From: Paragordius varius
Taxonomy: Eukaryota > Nematomorpha
Direction of reading: 5' to 3'
NCBI GenBank assembly: GCA_964247055.1
Contig: OZ176054.1
Coordinates: 7,192,001 to 7,256,000, forward strand
DNA length: 64,000 nt
Each line of letters begins with the position of its first letter. Position 1 is the first letter of the stretch. Positions 25,601 through 37,450 of this stretch are shown here, piece after piece. Under the pieces are notes generated by a model. The model was not told the origin of the DNA. It ran no database searches and worked only from the letters and a program-made list of their open reading frames with translations. The position numbers were made by a program, and so were the translations under genes.

Positions 25601-28485
25601 ATTTGTTGATTGGCAACAAAATAAATTCGTCTGCGCAACAACTAGCTAACAACCTACCACCTGACATATCTAGTTCCACTCAAAATGATAAATCCGGCTC
25701 CAATTATCCCACTAAAATGAAAACAAAATGGGACAAAAGGAAGAAAAGTGGAATTGATGACGATACGTCTGCAACTCAAAAGAATATATTAGACGCAGAT
25801 TCACTTAATAATCCTACATCTAAGAGTGTTTTGAAGAAAGATACTAGTAAACGTGGTATCACCAATATTGATGCCCACCATGTTCCTTGCAAACAGGATG
25901 AACAGTATTCCAAAATACCTGTTAAAAAACGAAAAATTCATAGATTAGATTATACGAATGATATATCACAATACATACCACCTCATAGTATAATTCCAAA
26001 AGAAACACATTCAACTTCTGACCCAATAACTACAACATCATCATCTTTATTTCAAGAACTATCCCCCAAAAATCCGTCCGGTACCACAGAACAAAATGAA
26101 AAAATTCGCTCACCCGAATCATTTTTAGAGAAACTTATGATGATGCCAAGCTCGGTTTCAACCACCCTCTTTTCGTCCTCCAATACTTTTATATCATCTA
26201 CACCAAAAAAGCGCCTAAACTCTAGCACCAATCATGGGAAAGAGAGTAACGGACATCACAAAAAGACTAAACGACAAGAAAATTTGATGTTGTCAGCTGA
26301 CCCTAAAATTGGCCATGAACGCAATTCAGTAAATAAAGACCCATTGCCTAATGTTTTACCATTTAATAATTTTGTTAGTGCATGGAAAAAAATTGCCAAC
26401 AAACACTCAAATCAATCCCAACCACCATCCACAAATTTTACCAATTTTAATCACAAAATTAAAGTTAATGAAACTACTTTTGTACCACCAAATAGTGAAC
26501 TAGTCAATGAATCCAACGTCAAAAACTCAATAAATGAATTAGTTCCATGGAATGATAACAAAAAAATAATGCCCAACATTTTAAATGATGTGTTCTATAA
26601 CGTTAGTGTACCGCAAAGTGTGCCTTCATCAACACTACTACAAATGTATCAACCGACATTCAATGTTTTTAACATTAATGTTGTAAATAACGATAAAAAT
26701 AAAAATCTTGCTTCAGACGATTGTGGCTATGATAATTTGCGTGATATTTATAATCATTTTCGGGCAAATTATTATAACAATACTAGCGGTAGAAACAACA
26801 ACACTAACCTTTTCAATTATTGTAACCAAAATTATCCTTTCGCACCACAAAGGAATATTCCCGATTTCATGAATCATTATAATAATCATAATTTCTACAA
26901 TAATAACTACAATCCTACCATGAATTATCATCCCTTCTCTTTTAATCCTTACAGTATTCATCCACATCCATTCTATGGTGGCAGTAATATGTTTAATAAT
27001 CCATTTAACCCGGGTAGTATGATGATGGTACCACAAATAAACCCTACAGATCATAACTCTTATGCTTGTTCTTCTCCATTCATCGGGCCTAATCCATGGA
27101 CTCCTTTTTCACAAGCGCTGATATACGAAAATTTTTATAAGGGATGTCAGAGGCCATCTGTTACACAATACAATCCAGCCTTTTTTGATCATAATATGTA
27201 CCATAGAAAATATTTTGGAGGCGATAATGAAGTGAAAATAGATGGAGCCAATTATTTGAATAGTGTTGGTGAAGGTTCCAATTTTCCAGATTCTAATTCT
27301 AAGTCAACATCGATTCCAAAAAATAGCATACTTCCTATATCTAACCATATAGCTACAAATGTTGGCATTAGTAAAAACACAGAATCGTCAAAAAATGATA
27401 ACACAAGTAATGTTATTGAGAAACGGCGGGACACTATCGAAGAAGCCATTGATGATGTAATTATAAAATCGCGACAGAAAATGGCTCTTGCTGCTTTATC
27501 TACATCCTCCCTGAAAACCTGCAATGATTTCAACGATACGACTTTAGTTAATTCGGGCACTACGATAAATGCCACATCAGTTATAAAGCATACGGCTCAC
27601 ACCAAACGTAAGCAAAAATCTTTATTAGATAAAACGAATGATAATAATAATCAGCCATTCCAAAATAAAAATAATGATGATGTATTAATGCATGGTGAAA
27701 ATGAAAAAAGTACAAGTTCGAATACACCGGATTCTAAAAATAATTTAATGGTCGTTAATACGCTAAGTGATATAGTAAGGTGTGCTAGTTTTTCTTCCAT
27801 TGACAGCGAAGATGCCATGTATATAAATGAAATACGCAAAGATATATCTAAACTTTGGACTTTTGAGCGACGGATATCTACCGACTCTACCGAACAAAAC
27901 ATGGAAAAAACTATAATATCTTCAAACACTACATCGACCCCCCATGAAAATAATAATAATATGCTTTCTAAATGTAATCTAACTGATGTGGTAACTAATT
28001 CTTCCAATAAAATGCAACAAACAAAGAATCTCAAACTCTCAAATACTCCTGACACCATAAATAACCTTGAATGTCCAGCAGTAGAAAATAACGGAGAAGA
28101 GAATAAAGTAATTGTATTAACCAATAACAATTCTATCCTCCCTGACCATAATAGCCAGAAAAAGAAATCAACAAAATCAAGAAAGTCTCATTACAAAAAT
28201 GGTTTTCACATAGAGCATTCAATCAACGCGAGGTTTTATTTTCTATCCATAATCGTATTATTTGCTGTATTTCTTACTGTTTTTCCTATCCACATTCTTC
28301 TTTAAATAATGGCCTTTTTATAATTAATTAATTTAATATTTGTATGATATTAAATCCTATTATATCCATTTAACCATATTAGATTTGAAGCTCAAAGTTC
28401 ACCATCCCAAACAGTTGAAGTTACAGTCAATAATTTAACTGTGTTAATAACGGAATATTCAGGCGAACTTTTAAAAACTCATTGA
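22609..28485 (+). CDS. RYBP: RYBP/YAF2 homologue with a giant Asn-rich insertion
   Basis: Three exons: 22609-22718, 25170-28232, 28383-28485; introns of 2,451 and 150 nt. Both junctions fall after two codon bases and rebuild Arg (AGA). The product is 1,091 residues; human RYBP has 228. Residues 9-28 form a RanBP2-type zinc finger (W9, C11, C14, C25, C28), followed by RKGTSTRKPK as in RYBP. The last 33 residues give VEVTVNNLTVLITEY, matching the RYBP hairpin AVTVGNVTVIITDF that binds RING1. Between them lie about 1,000 residues rich in Asn, Ser, Lys and Thr, with basic patches, an RKRGRIP sequence resembling an AT-hook, and an Asn/Tyr/His/Phe-rich, prion-like region at about 557-674. In other animals this family links RING1 to DNA-bound factors in variant PRC1 and binds ubiquitylated H2A through the finger. 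Those roles are inferred here. Confidence 0.9.
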
Positions 28486-28603
28486 TATTATATTTGTTAA
28501 ATAATATATATACATAATTTTCAATTAAAATATTTACAAAATTACACTTATAGCAATTATTTCATGACATTTTATTTGACGAAATATATTATATAAAAAT
28601 CTA

Positions 28604-28609
28604 AATAAA
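28604..28609 (+). promoter_or_regulatory. possible poly(A) signal of the RYBP-like gene
   Basis: AATAAA about 120 nt downstream of the stop at 28483-28485. It is the first perfect hexamer after the stop that I noticed, but such hexamers are common in A+T-rich DNA. Confidence 0.35.
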
Positions 28610-29375
28610 TATTCTATAATTATATCCATACATATTTTTTCTGTTTAAGATGGGGCACAAAATTATGCTGTGTTAATATAATCTTAGATTCTGATTCAAT
28701 CCAACATAATTTTATTAAACAAACTGTACATGTTAGGCTAATTTTTACCTAAAGCAAGGAATCCAGATTTTCATATAACCTCTTGTTTGCATTTACGATT
28801 TATTATTCTTAAAAAGGACATCTAATGTAAATGGCATGGACAAATAATTTTTAAACGCGAAGAGTAATTTTCTGTATATACAGACAGCAGTGCTTGGAAA
28901 GAAATATAGTACATAATTTATACCAAAATTTAAATATTTAGAAAATTAAACGGCACACAATTATCAGTTTATCTAATTCGGTAGCATATCGATAATGAAA
29001 GTGTTTGTACGATATCGGTCAAATATTTTTTATTTGTTTTTTTAAATTTGATTAATATCAAATTTAAAGCAAATTGTGCGCATGTTTTAATAATATTTTA
29101 TTCTTACGGCCGAAACTAGAATCCAACCGTGATGTTTTTTTATCAGAATATATTTATACACACTGCGTCCAAAATCGGGGATATAAAAAGTATCTTAATA
29201 ATTATATATTCCGATAGCTAAATGTATCAAGATCCTCATGCCTTTAAGTTTTGAGGCTTACGAGTGTTATGAAAAATTTTATTGCTTTTCAAGGAAATCG
29301 ATATAATCGCAAAATTAGCTCACATAGTGTTTAATAGAATTTTTTTGGTGAAAGCTCAATGCTTTATTCTTAAAA
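28610..29375. other. intergenic, no gene seen
   Basis: A+T-rich spacer between the RYBP-like gene and Helitron copy D. The base before the Helitron (29375) is A, as expected for its target. Confidence 0.4.
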
Positions 29376-30033
29376 TCTATATATTCATAAAAATGGAAAA
29401 TGCTGGCTTTGTGATCTGGTACAGGAAAAACGGTAGACCCATTTAAATCCAAACTTCGAAAAAATATAATCATTAATGAATGCCCCGACAATAGCTTCGC
29501 CTTTTTTTTGAAATAGGCCCCCTGTTCGGGCCCACCCCGTGTGAAAAACGGGTTTTTTAAACAGAAGTCCACAAAAATCGTATATTTGAGACAATTTTCT
29601 GGAGAACGTGTTGGACCATTTAATTTCAAATACGATTTTTGTTTACTTATTTTCGATTGCGCCGAACATAGTCGAGTCACTTTTTTGATTTAGGCCCTCT
29701 TTTTACCCGCTACCCCCGTAAAATGCCATTTTTTTCAAAAACAAAGTCCACAAATATAATTTTTTAATCTATTTTTCGCCCTAGGTATGAGACCATAAAA
29801 ATTCAATATGGATTCCACGTATTCCCTGTTAAAAGGCAATAATTTTAGTCAGGCGTTTCTTTGATGATAGCTGCTGGGTAAGGAGCTACCCGGTAAAAAC
29901 TGATTTCTCATGTAACTTTGGGATCTGTTTCCGGAAACCCGGTGAACCCATTCAAATCCAAACTTCGAACCCCCCCTCCCCAGAAGTCCGAAGGACTTCC
30001 TCGGGCTGCGTAGCAGCACGAGATTTACGCTAG
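29376..30033 (+). mobile_element. Helitron-family element, copy D (both ends intact)
   Basis: The 5' end TCTATATATTCATAAAAATG follows host A. The 3' end shows the palindrome GAAGTCCGAAGGACTTC, then the stem-loop CTCGGGCTGCGTAGCAGCACGAG (written in two parts: CTCGGGCTGC, GTAGCAGCACGAG), ATTTACG and CTAG at 30030-30033, then host T. The 658-bp copy keeps only part of one internal tandem unit. It also contains a second piece of the 5' start region (GGGATCTGTTTCCGGAAACC near 29920), joined directly to the 3' end module. Confidence 0.82.
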
Positions 30034-30529
30034 TTATCGATAAATTATATGCTATATTATATTTAAACAGCAATGCAATAATTTAATAAACTGAAATTCG
30101 TAAATGTGCGCTCCGATTTCTAATCCCCTTTAAAGTGGACTAATTTTTTGTAATTAGTGCAAAATTGGGACATAGCAGTTTTAATGCCAAATATTGACAT
30201 CAAAAGAAGTTTTTTCAAAAACGGATATTTTATTTAAAAATTTAATTTATAGCAAAATTTTGATGAGGCGACTTTTATATATTTTGAATCATGGAGGAAA
30301 CGCTATAAAACACCCTAGGATATTAAAAAGCACTTTTTCCATATAATTTGATGATGCTAAAGATTACTATTACCTCAGATTAAAAGAGTCGTTTGCTTTT
30401 AAATATAGGTGAATCTTAATAAAAAACAATTTAAAATCAAAATTCTTTGGTGTTATAAATGTTCAAAATTATAAAATTTATATAGAAAAAGAATTTTTAG
30501 AAGCATTTTTATACCGTTTCCATCATGCC

Positions 30530-31412
30530 TTAAAACTTGGATACAACACATTCATTTTAGTCCTTCGATTCAAATCGGGGTAGTTGGATACCCCAGGCCT
30601 GTTTTAGATTAAATTCTTTAAAAAATATGGAAGGAATCAAAACCATGATAAAATTTTGCACTTATATAACATTAATAAACCGATATATATAAAATTTTTT
30701 ATTTAAAAATACTTGATAGTACTTATTTTAAGTAAAACCGAAAGGGAAAAATTTAGTCAACGTGGCATGTGAGCAATGGTAAAATTGAATAATAATACAT
30801 AAACCGCTTTTTCTGTTTCTATCAATGTTAGAAGTGATTTAAATAAAAATCTTTAATTTTACCCTTAAAATTAAAGCTAAAATGAAAGCTAATTTTTTAT
30901 TTATCATTGATAGAAAAAGTTACTTTTAACATTTCACACATGTCACGTTGAAGAAATTTGTACCTTTCGGTTTTAGCTTAATAATAAGTAATATCAAGTA
31001 TTTTTGAATAATTTTTTTTTATATATTTCGGTTTATTAATGTTATAAATGTGCCTATTTTTGCCAAGGTTTCGATTCCTTCCATATTTTTTTAAATTATT
31101 CAATTTTAAACAGGCCTGGTATATCCAATTACCCCAATTTGAATTGAAAGACTAAAATGAATATGTTGTATCCAAGTGTTAAATAAAGACAAATTTTTGC
31201 AAAATATTTGTAAAATTAAAATGGCGTCGATAGTTTGACATGGAACTTTTTTTTCAAAACAAAATTTTATTTAGATATTTTGGCATATTTATATAATTTT
31301 TATTAGGATAGAAGCATAAATTTAAATTGGGACAGTTTTCTTCAGTAGTTTTTTAAAATTGCTATTTAAATTTAGTCTGGTGTATTTAGATACCCCAATT
31401 ATCGAAGTGTTA
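30530..31412. mobile_element. TAACACTT-family element, dimeric or foldback copy
   Basis: It starts TTAAAACTTGGATACAACAC with GGGGTAGTTGGATACCCC. An inverted copy of this about 80-bp end lies at 31100-31182 (ending CCAAGTGTTAA). A third end, of the other type, follows at 31390-31412 (TACCCCAATTATCGAAGTGT). Copy 20586-21173 has one end of each type, so this locus is an end-to-end fusion or a foldback duplication. Confidence 0.6.
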
Positions 31413-32456
31413 AAATAGTATGATGTACGCTTTAAAGTTTTTTTTATAAATTCTTGATCAATGTCCTTTTTTTAAAAAAATATTTTAATTCATACTAAAA
31501 TTTAGCATATATTTTATATCACCCAAACTCAGCATTTTTGTATTTATTCGAAAACTAGCCCATTGAAAGTCGAAAAAATTTAGTCGGACATTACTGAAAA
31601 ATAAAATTTATAATAATATTTTTTTAATTTTTATTGTAGATATTTAACTGATATTTTTTAAAATGAAGCATTTATATTTATTAATAAAGATGCGCATATT
31701 GTGTAAATAACCTGCTTTAATAAGGGCCAAAACCAAAAGCACCATGATAATACTGATATATTATCAGAATGTTATATTTCATCAGTATTTTTTGTGGACA
31801 CAGTAAAGAACTAAATATGGCATGCTTTTAAATTTGGCTCAATATTTTAAATACTTTAAGACAGTGATGCTACCCCAGAGCCGCATTTGGCTCTAAAAGA
31901 GCTTATTTGTAGCCCTCGACTATAAACATCTGCAAATATCAAACAGCATTTCTATTTTATCGGTTGTATGGCCTTGGCAAAAAATATTTTATTGGCCCTT
32001 TTTTGCACGTAATAAATACTGCTTTAAATATATATATATATATATATATTAAAAATCGCTCTTGCAAAACTACGCTAACAATCAATGGTAAAATAACTTA
32101 TGAACAGGCCGTACATTTTTTTAGTTAAGCTTGAATATGTCAAAACAGATTTTTACTTCGCCTGCATTTAATATTATAAAACAATTTACGAAAAAATTAG
32201 TTGCGTTGCCGTTGATTTAAAATATACAGACATCGAATGTTAATTGTTTACAACAGTAGCCACATGCCTTCTTCATAAACCATGGGTCAGGGCCCTAAAC
32301 ATGAATTCGTTGAAAATTTAAAATTTCTTATTATATTGATACATCCTTGATTATAGCACATAAATTTAATGTCCAAACTTGCCCGTAAAAAGAATTGTTA
32401 ATATTTTTAGGTTTTACCACAAAACATTATATTTGCATATGATAATTTTTTCAGAG
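31413..32456. other. intergenic, upstream of the coiled-coil gene
   Basis: No gene seen. It holds a small G+C-rich palindromic patch at about 31875-31915 (CCAGAGCCGCATTTGGCTCT), possibly another MITE remnant, and a (TA)n run near 32030-32050. Confidence 0.4.
32445..32456 (+). promoter_or_regulatory. possible leader splice acceptor just before the ATG
   Basis: A pyrimidine run ending in CAG at 32452-32454, two bases before the ATG at 32457. It could be the acceptor of an intron in the 5' leader, or of a spliced leader if this animal trans-splices, which is known for dicyemids. The sequence alone cannot separate the two. Confidence 0.35.
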
Positions 32457-35400
32457 ATGGAAATTACAAATTCTGCTGATAAAAATATTGTATTAAATGA
32501 ACCTATACAACATGAAAACATTTTACACAAATATAAAATGGTTTATCAAGGAGTTCAGAATAAGATCCTGGAAGAAAAATATACAGTGCTATTAAGTACC
32601 TATGAAAATGAATCCAATATATTTAAACAGAAAATCATGGTTAGTTGAAGTTTAATTTAGAATCTAAATGATGATCTTCAAAATGCAAACGCAAAAATGC
32701 TTCAATATAAGAATGATCTTCAATCTCATAAAAAAGAATACTTAAAGCTGAAGAAAGATACGTCATATACTATTAAAGGCAAGGATGAAAAAATTAAATT
32801 CTTGCAATCTCATCAAAACAATTCTACCGATAAATATATACAAGTTTTATTGATTATTATTATGAGGAAATTAATTTATTAAAAACAAAGGAAAATGAGA
32901 ATAAAAAAACAATTTTAAAGTAAAAAAATAATTATTTTAGGCTTCAGGTAGATCTAAATACAGCCTTAAAACAAGGACAAAACGATAAAACATTGATTAA
33001 TGATTTGAAGAAAAGAAAATTTGACGAATTTAATAAGGACGATATAGATTACAGTTTAAACAAAAATATAAGTTTTAATACCCCTCCTGTCAAACCTTCG
33101 CCACCACTTTTATATGATCTATTAAAATCCTTAGAAAATCAAATAAATACTTTAAAGCAGGAAAACTTGGAATTAAGGTAATATTAATTCTAATTTTTTC
33201 ATTAATACAACATTCTGCCAAATAAATTTTTTTATCTGGATTCATTTTTGACTTTATTTATTTTGTGCACACAAAATTTTGACTTAAATTGCATTTGAAA
33301 AACAGGTGACATATATATTTTTGTATGTTACTTTTATGAATATTTTTGGAAAATAAATTCTAAAGGTATTTGCAATGTCTCAGACTAAGATTTTTTATTA
33401 CAAATTTTATGCATTTATATATCATAAATTTGACCTTGAAATAAATAATACTCTTTAATTTCAAAGATACCTAAAGATAGTATTTTAAATTTATAGGTCC
33501 TCGTGTGATAAAAATTACCTTATAGCTATTGAAAATGAAAATTTACGTAATCAAATGATACTACATCAAAAAATAGCTCTCGATTTGTATCCCAAAGAAA
33601 AAAGTGCTAATAAAAAATTGACCAAGTTAATTAAGGAATGGGACGGATTCATAAAAACTTTCATAAATCTTCACCAATCAAAATTAGGAAAACAAGATGC
33701 CGAAATTTGTACAAGCCAAAAACTCACCAATTCTGAAAATTTAAGCGATGTTGAATCACCCCTACAAAATTATTCAGTAAAATTGGACCAAATCATGAAC
33801 GATGTTAAAAAGCGTGAATATGAGCACGATTATTTGAATACAAAGTATAATTCTTAAATTATTATATTATTCCGTCATGTTAGAACCTGTCTCGCCATAT
33901 AACTCTATCTATAGCGTCTTCTGTTTTTAGCTCATATTCTGTTAGCTCTCTTTTTAATGTGTCTATCCATCTCGTTTTAGGCCGTCCACGTCCTCGTGTT
34001 CCTTCAACTATATGTTTCTCTATTGTTTTTGCGATATAATTGGAATCTCTTTTTTCAATGTGCCCAAACCAACGTAGCCTATTTTTTGTCATTTCCACTA
34101 TTTGTTTAACATCTGTGCTCCCACGAATAAATCTATCTCAATTCTGTCCTTTCTTGTTACCCCACACATCATTAAGCATTTTCATTTCAGTCACAAAAAT
34201 GTCTTCGGATTTTTTGACACCCCACGTCTGTGAATTATACATCATTGTGGGTTGAACAACTGAACTGTATATCTTACCTTTCACTCTAACATCAATATTT
34301 CGATCATATAACACGCTTGAAATTTTCTTCCAATTTACCCAACTGCTCTTTATTGCTAAATTTTTATCATCGATCAACGATCCATCTGAACTTAACATAG
34401 CTTCCAAATATTTGCAACTTTATTTACCCTTCAGAACCCAACTATTATCAACTTCCATTTCATGTTGTGGACCCCCAAAAGTAATAGGTTCGGTTTTTGC
34501 TTTGTTTACTTTCAGAGCGTATTTATTCAGTATAATAACCCATCTGTTTACCGTTTGCTTTAACTCAGCCAATGAATCAGACAAGATGATTATGTCATTT
34601 GCATACATAAGTACCAACTGACCTTACATTAACGATCTTAGCTACCTCGTCCATATATTATAAACAATAAGGGGTTGAGGGATGATCCTTGGTAGACTCC
34701 ATGCTTTATTGAAAAAGGCTCGATAATCTTTGAGGAGTTTTCATCTTGAAGTTGTGGGATTCGTACATTATTTGTAACAATAATATAACTTTCTGGCACC
34801 TTTTTACGACGGAGACTCCATTAAATAGTTTCTCTAGGAATCCTGTCAAACGCCCTCGTCAATTAAACCCCATGTAATTCTTTCTTCTTTTCAATGTGTT
34901 TTTCAATCAACCTCCTAACCGCATTTATGGGGTCGATTGTTGACTTTCCTATTTAATAAATTTCTTATCACCTATTTTTTTAAGAATAGTGATTTGATAG
35001 AGTTTTTTTAGGTTAAAAATTTTTCATCATTCAATGATATTAAAATTAATAAATCCAATGTGAATCATCGAAAAATGGTAAAATCCAGCGATTAAGCCCA
35101 AGCCGAAAAAAATAAAACTGGAGTCAGGGAGGTTATTGAGTTACTGAAATCAGAACAATCTAAATCAAAATATTATAATATGTATTCGGACATCAAAATT
35201 GAAGTTTTCAATTATCTTTCGAATACATGGTGTAATGGCAAATTTTTTTTCCACCTAGCTTCTATTGTTGGTTCACCAAATGTCTCCAGCTAATACCTCG
35301 GGTATGTGGCAATTAAACTTGGTTAAAACTTTTAATTATCTTGTAGAGAATTATTTACATAATTAAAGATATATTAATCTGTGAAAAAGTGCCCCCTCCC

Positions 35401-37202
35401 CCCACAAAAAAACTAGTTTTGGATCGCTTCTCGTAGCGAAAGCATTATTGTTGCGCATTTTCTATTTTTGGACTGACTATTATAGGGAACTCTTTACTTT
35501 TCCTCGATTATTACACTTAGGCCCAACAATATTTTGTTTCAAGGTAGTTGGAAAATTTTCAAATCGGTTTTAAACACAATTTTCCCAAAAGATACGGTTT
35601 TGGATTTAAATAGTCGAGCCAATGCTAAGCAAGTGATTTATCTGTATTCATATAGCTGATAATTAGCTATGCTCTAAAATGTGTCTCTGAGTCAAAATTA
35701 ATAATTTGTAGCAAAATAAGGATGAAAAAAAGATTAAAAGTACAAAAGTATGTTATGGAACATTTTCCGGAAAATCATGTTTTTTTTTTAAATTTCCTTT
35801 ATATAATTTATCCATTCAAAACGGTCAATTGTATCAGTTTAATCATCTGTTTTGGTCATAAAAATACAGTTTTTGAAATATTCATATGAATTATTATGTT
35901 TTTATGCAGATTACAAAGTATGGAAACCAAATGCGAACATTTACAAAAGGATTTGAACAAACTTAAAAGTGAGAATGAAACCTTACTTTTAACAAATAAG
36001 AATTTAGAGAAATGGCAACAAGATTTATCTCATTACATAAAAAATACGGTAAAACCTGTAAGTTATTTTTCACTTATATATATATTCAAACATCTCAAAT
36101 ATTTAAATTGCATTTTTTACGGAATTTATTATTACGAATCACCTTTATTTATGAATTAATTGTATTATGCTATCATAATTTCATGTAGGACACGTATACA
36201 TCACTATCAATTTATTTAAAACAAACCTTTTATATGAGAAAAACGAATACATTTTAAAATCCATTATATATAAAATATTTCATATAAGACCTTAATTTAT
36301 TAAAAAAATGATTTTTAAATACTTGCATATAAAAGGTTAAACACAAGCATCTATTTAGAAAAATTTAAATGACATATAAATATTTTTTTTAAACATGCCT
36401 TTATAAAACTTTGGTTTCTAAATATAACTTATAATTAAATGTTGCAAACTAAGAAATAAAGATTTTTTAGGTAACATTCTATTTGTGTAAAATTGTCTGA
36501 ATTATAAAGGAAGTATTGAGGTTTAAATAAGTATCGTTGTTTTTTGTTAAAAAATTATCTTTTATTTACTATTTGTCTGTATATATTTTTACTTTACGTA
36601 ATTTGTGTTTATAGCAAAGTTTTAGACTAGATAAATATAATCTCGTAACGAAAATTCTATAAACAGCTCACTACTTAAATCACTTTTGTGGTTTTATTCT
36701 CACTATTTGCAACGTTCACTCAGTTTTTTTGGGGTACCGATAGATATACTAAAGTTAGAAAGACTACATTATTGACTCAAACTTTGGCTCATTATGATAT
36801 ATTTATATATATAATTGAATTATACGGACATATCATAAAAATATATAGACAAATATTTTTTTCTGCTATTTTTAAACTTGATTTTTGTAATTGTAACTTA
36901 TTGTTTAATATTGCAAAATATGAAATAAAGATGTATATTGGTAGCCTAATCAATTGTATATTTTACAATTGTAATTAATAATATATCTGGAAAAAATTAA
37001 GGTTAAAAACATATGGTTGTCTTTGTGGAAAAAATATTTGTCTTTATTTGCGTTTTGTCCGTATACTTTCAATTTTTATTGCAATATTCATATTTAGGTA
37101 TACGATAAGTTCTTACAACTTCAGCAGCCCACACCCAATTCATTGGAAACGAAAGAATTAATCCAAATTTTGCAAAATGTTTTATCTAAATATGCCACAT
37201 AA
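32457..37202 (+). CDS. coiled-coil protein of unknown function, seven exons
   Basis: Exons: 32457-32639, 32661-32843, 32867-32919, 32941-33177, 33497-33844, 35910-36057, 37098-37202; 418 residues. All junctions keep phase. Three introns are only 21, 23 and 21 nt (32640-32660, 32844-32866, 32920-32940). The sixth exon could also end at 36048; 36057 is preferred for its GTAAGT donor. The protein is rich in Lys, Asn, Leu and Glu, with heptad-like coiled-coil stretches in most exons (LENQINTLKQENLEL, CEHLQKDLNKLKSENETL) and a Pro-rich break PPVKPSPPLL at about 160-170 residues. There is no signal peptide or membrane segment. I recognise no family; a cytoskeletal, centrosomal or kinetochore scaffold is possible but is only a guess from composition. 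The start is the ATG two bases after a TTTTTTCAG acceptor-like site. Confidence 0.78.
33880..34950 (-). mobile_element. LINE (non-LTR retrotransposon) fragment, reverse transcriptase and 3' end
   Basis: Read on the minus strand the order is: STIDPINAVRRLIEKHIEKK (about 34940), a broken ..RAFDRIPRE.. motif, GVYQGSSLNPLLFII (about 34700), the catalytic box as MYANDIIIL (about 34605, where the family has YADD), then WKKISSVLYDRN and the C-terminal RLRWFGHIEKRD and RGRGRPKTRWID ending near 33880. The fragment is 5'-truncated with no endonuclease seen. It has several stops and shifts, and the catalytic Asp is replaced by Asn. It lies antisense inside the 33845-35909 intron of the coiled-coil gene. 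Clade not assigned; Jockey/CR1-like and RTE-like groups share these motifs. Confidence 0.85.
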
Positions 37203-37226
37203 TATATTATGCTTATTTTATAGTAA

Positions 37227-37232
37227 AATAAA
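37227..37232 (+). promoter_or_regulatory. poly(A) signal of the coiled-coil gene
   Basis: AATAAA 25 nt downstream of the stop codon at 37200-37202. Confidence 0.55.
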
Positions 37233-37450
37233 TTTTATGTTAGATTTATTTTACTTTAATATATTATCCATAGTTTTGTCAAACATATATGGCGCTTTAA
37301 TTGTGATATATTTGATTTGCGAAAAATGAGTGAATAATCTTTGGGTGCAAAAATGATAGCAAAAAACACAAAGCGAAATACAATAAGTTGAATAATATTT
37401 ATGTTTATCTTAAAGCTTGATTAAATAAATTATTTTTTTAGCATAAAATA

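Noticed and set aside
26713-27054. 113-codon minus-strand open frame
   Set aside because: Shadow of the Asn-rich exon of the RYBP-like gene (AAT runs read as ATT on the other strand).
27651-28130. 159-codon minus-strand open frame
   Set aside because: Antisense shadow of the same exon; no splice or homology support.
28233-28305. Hydrophobic C-terminus as the normal end of the RYBP-like protein
   Set aside because: The donor at 28233 and acceptor at 28382 restore the RYBP hairpin in phase, which is far stronger evidence; kept only as a possible intron-retention form.
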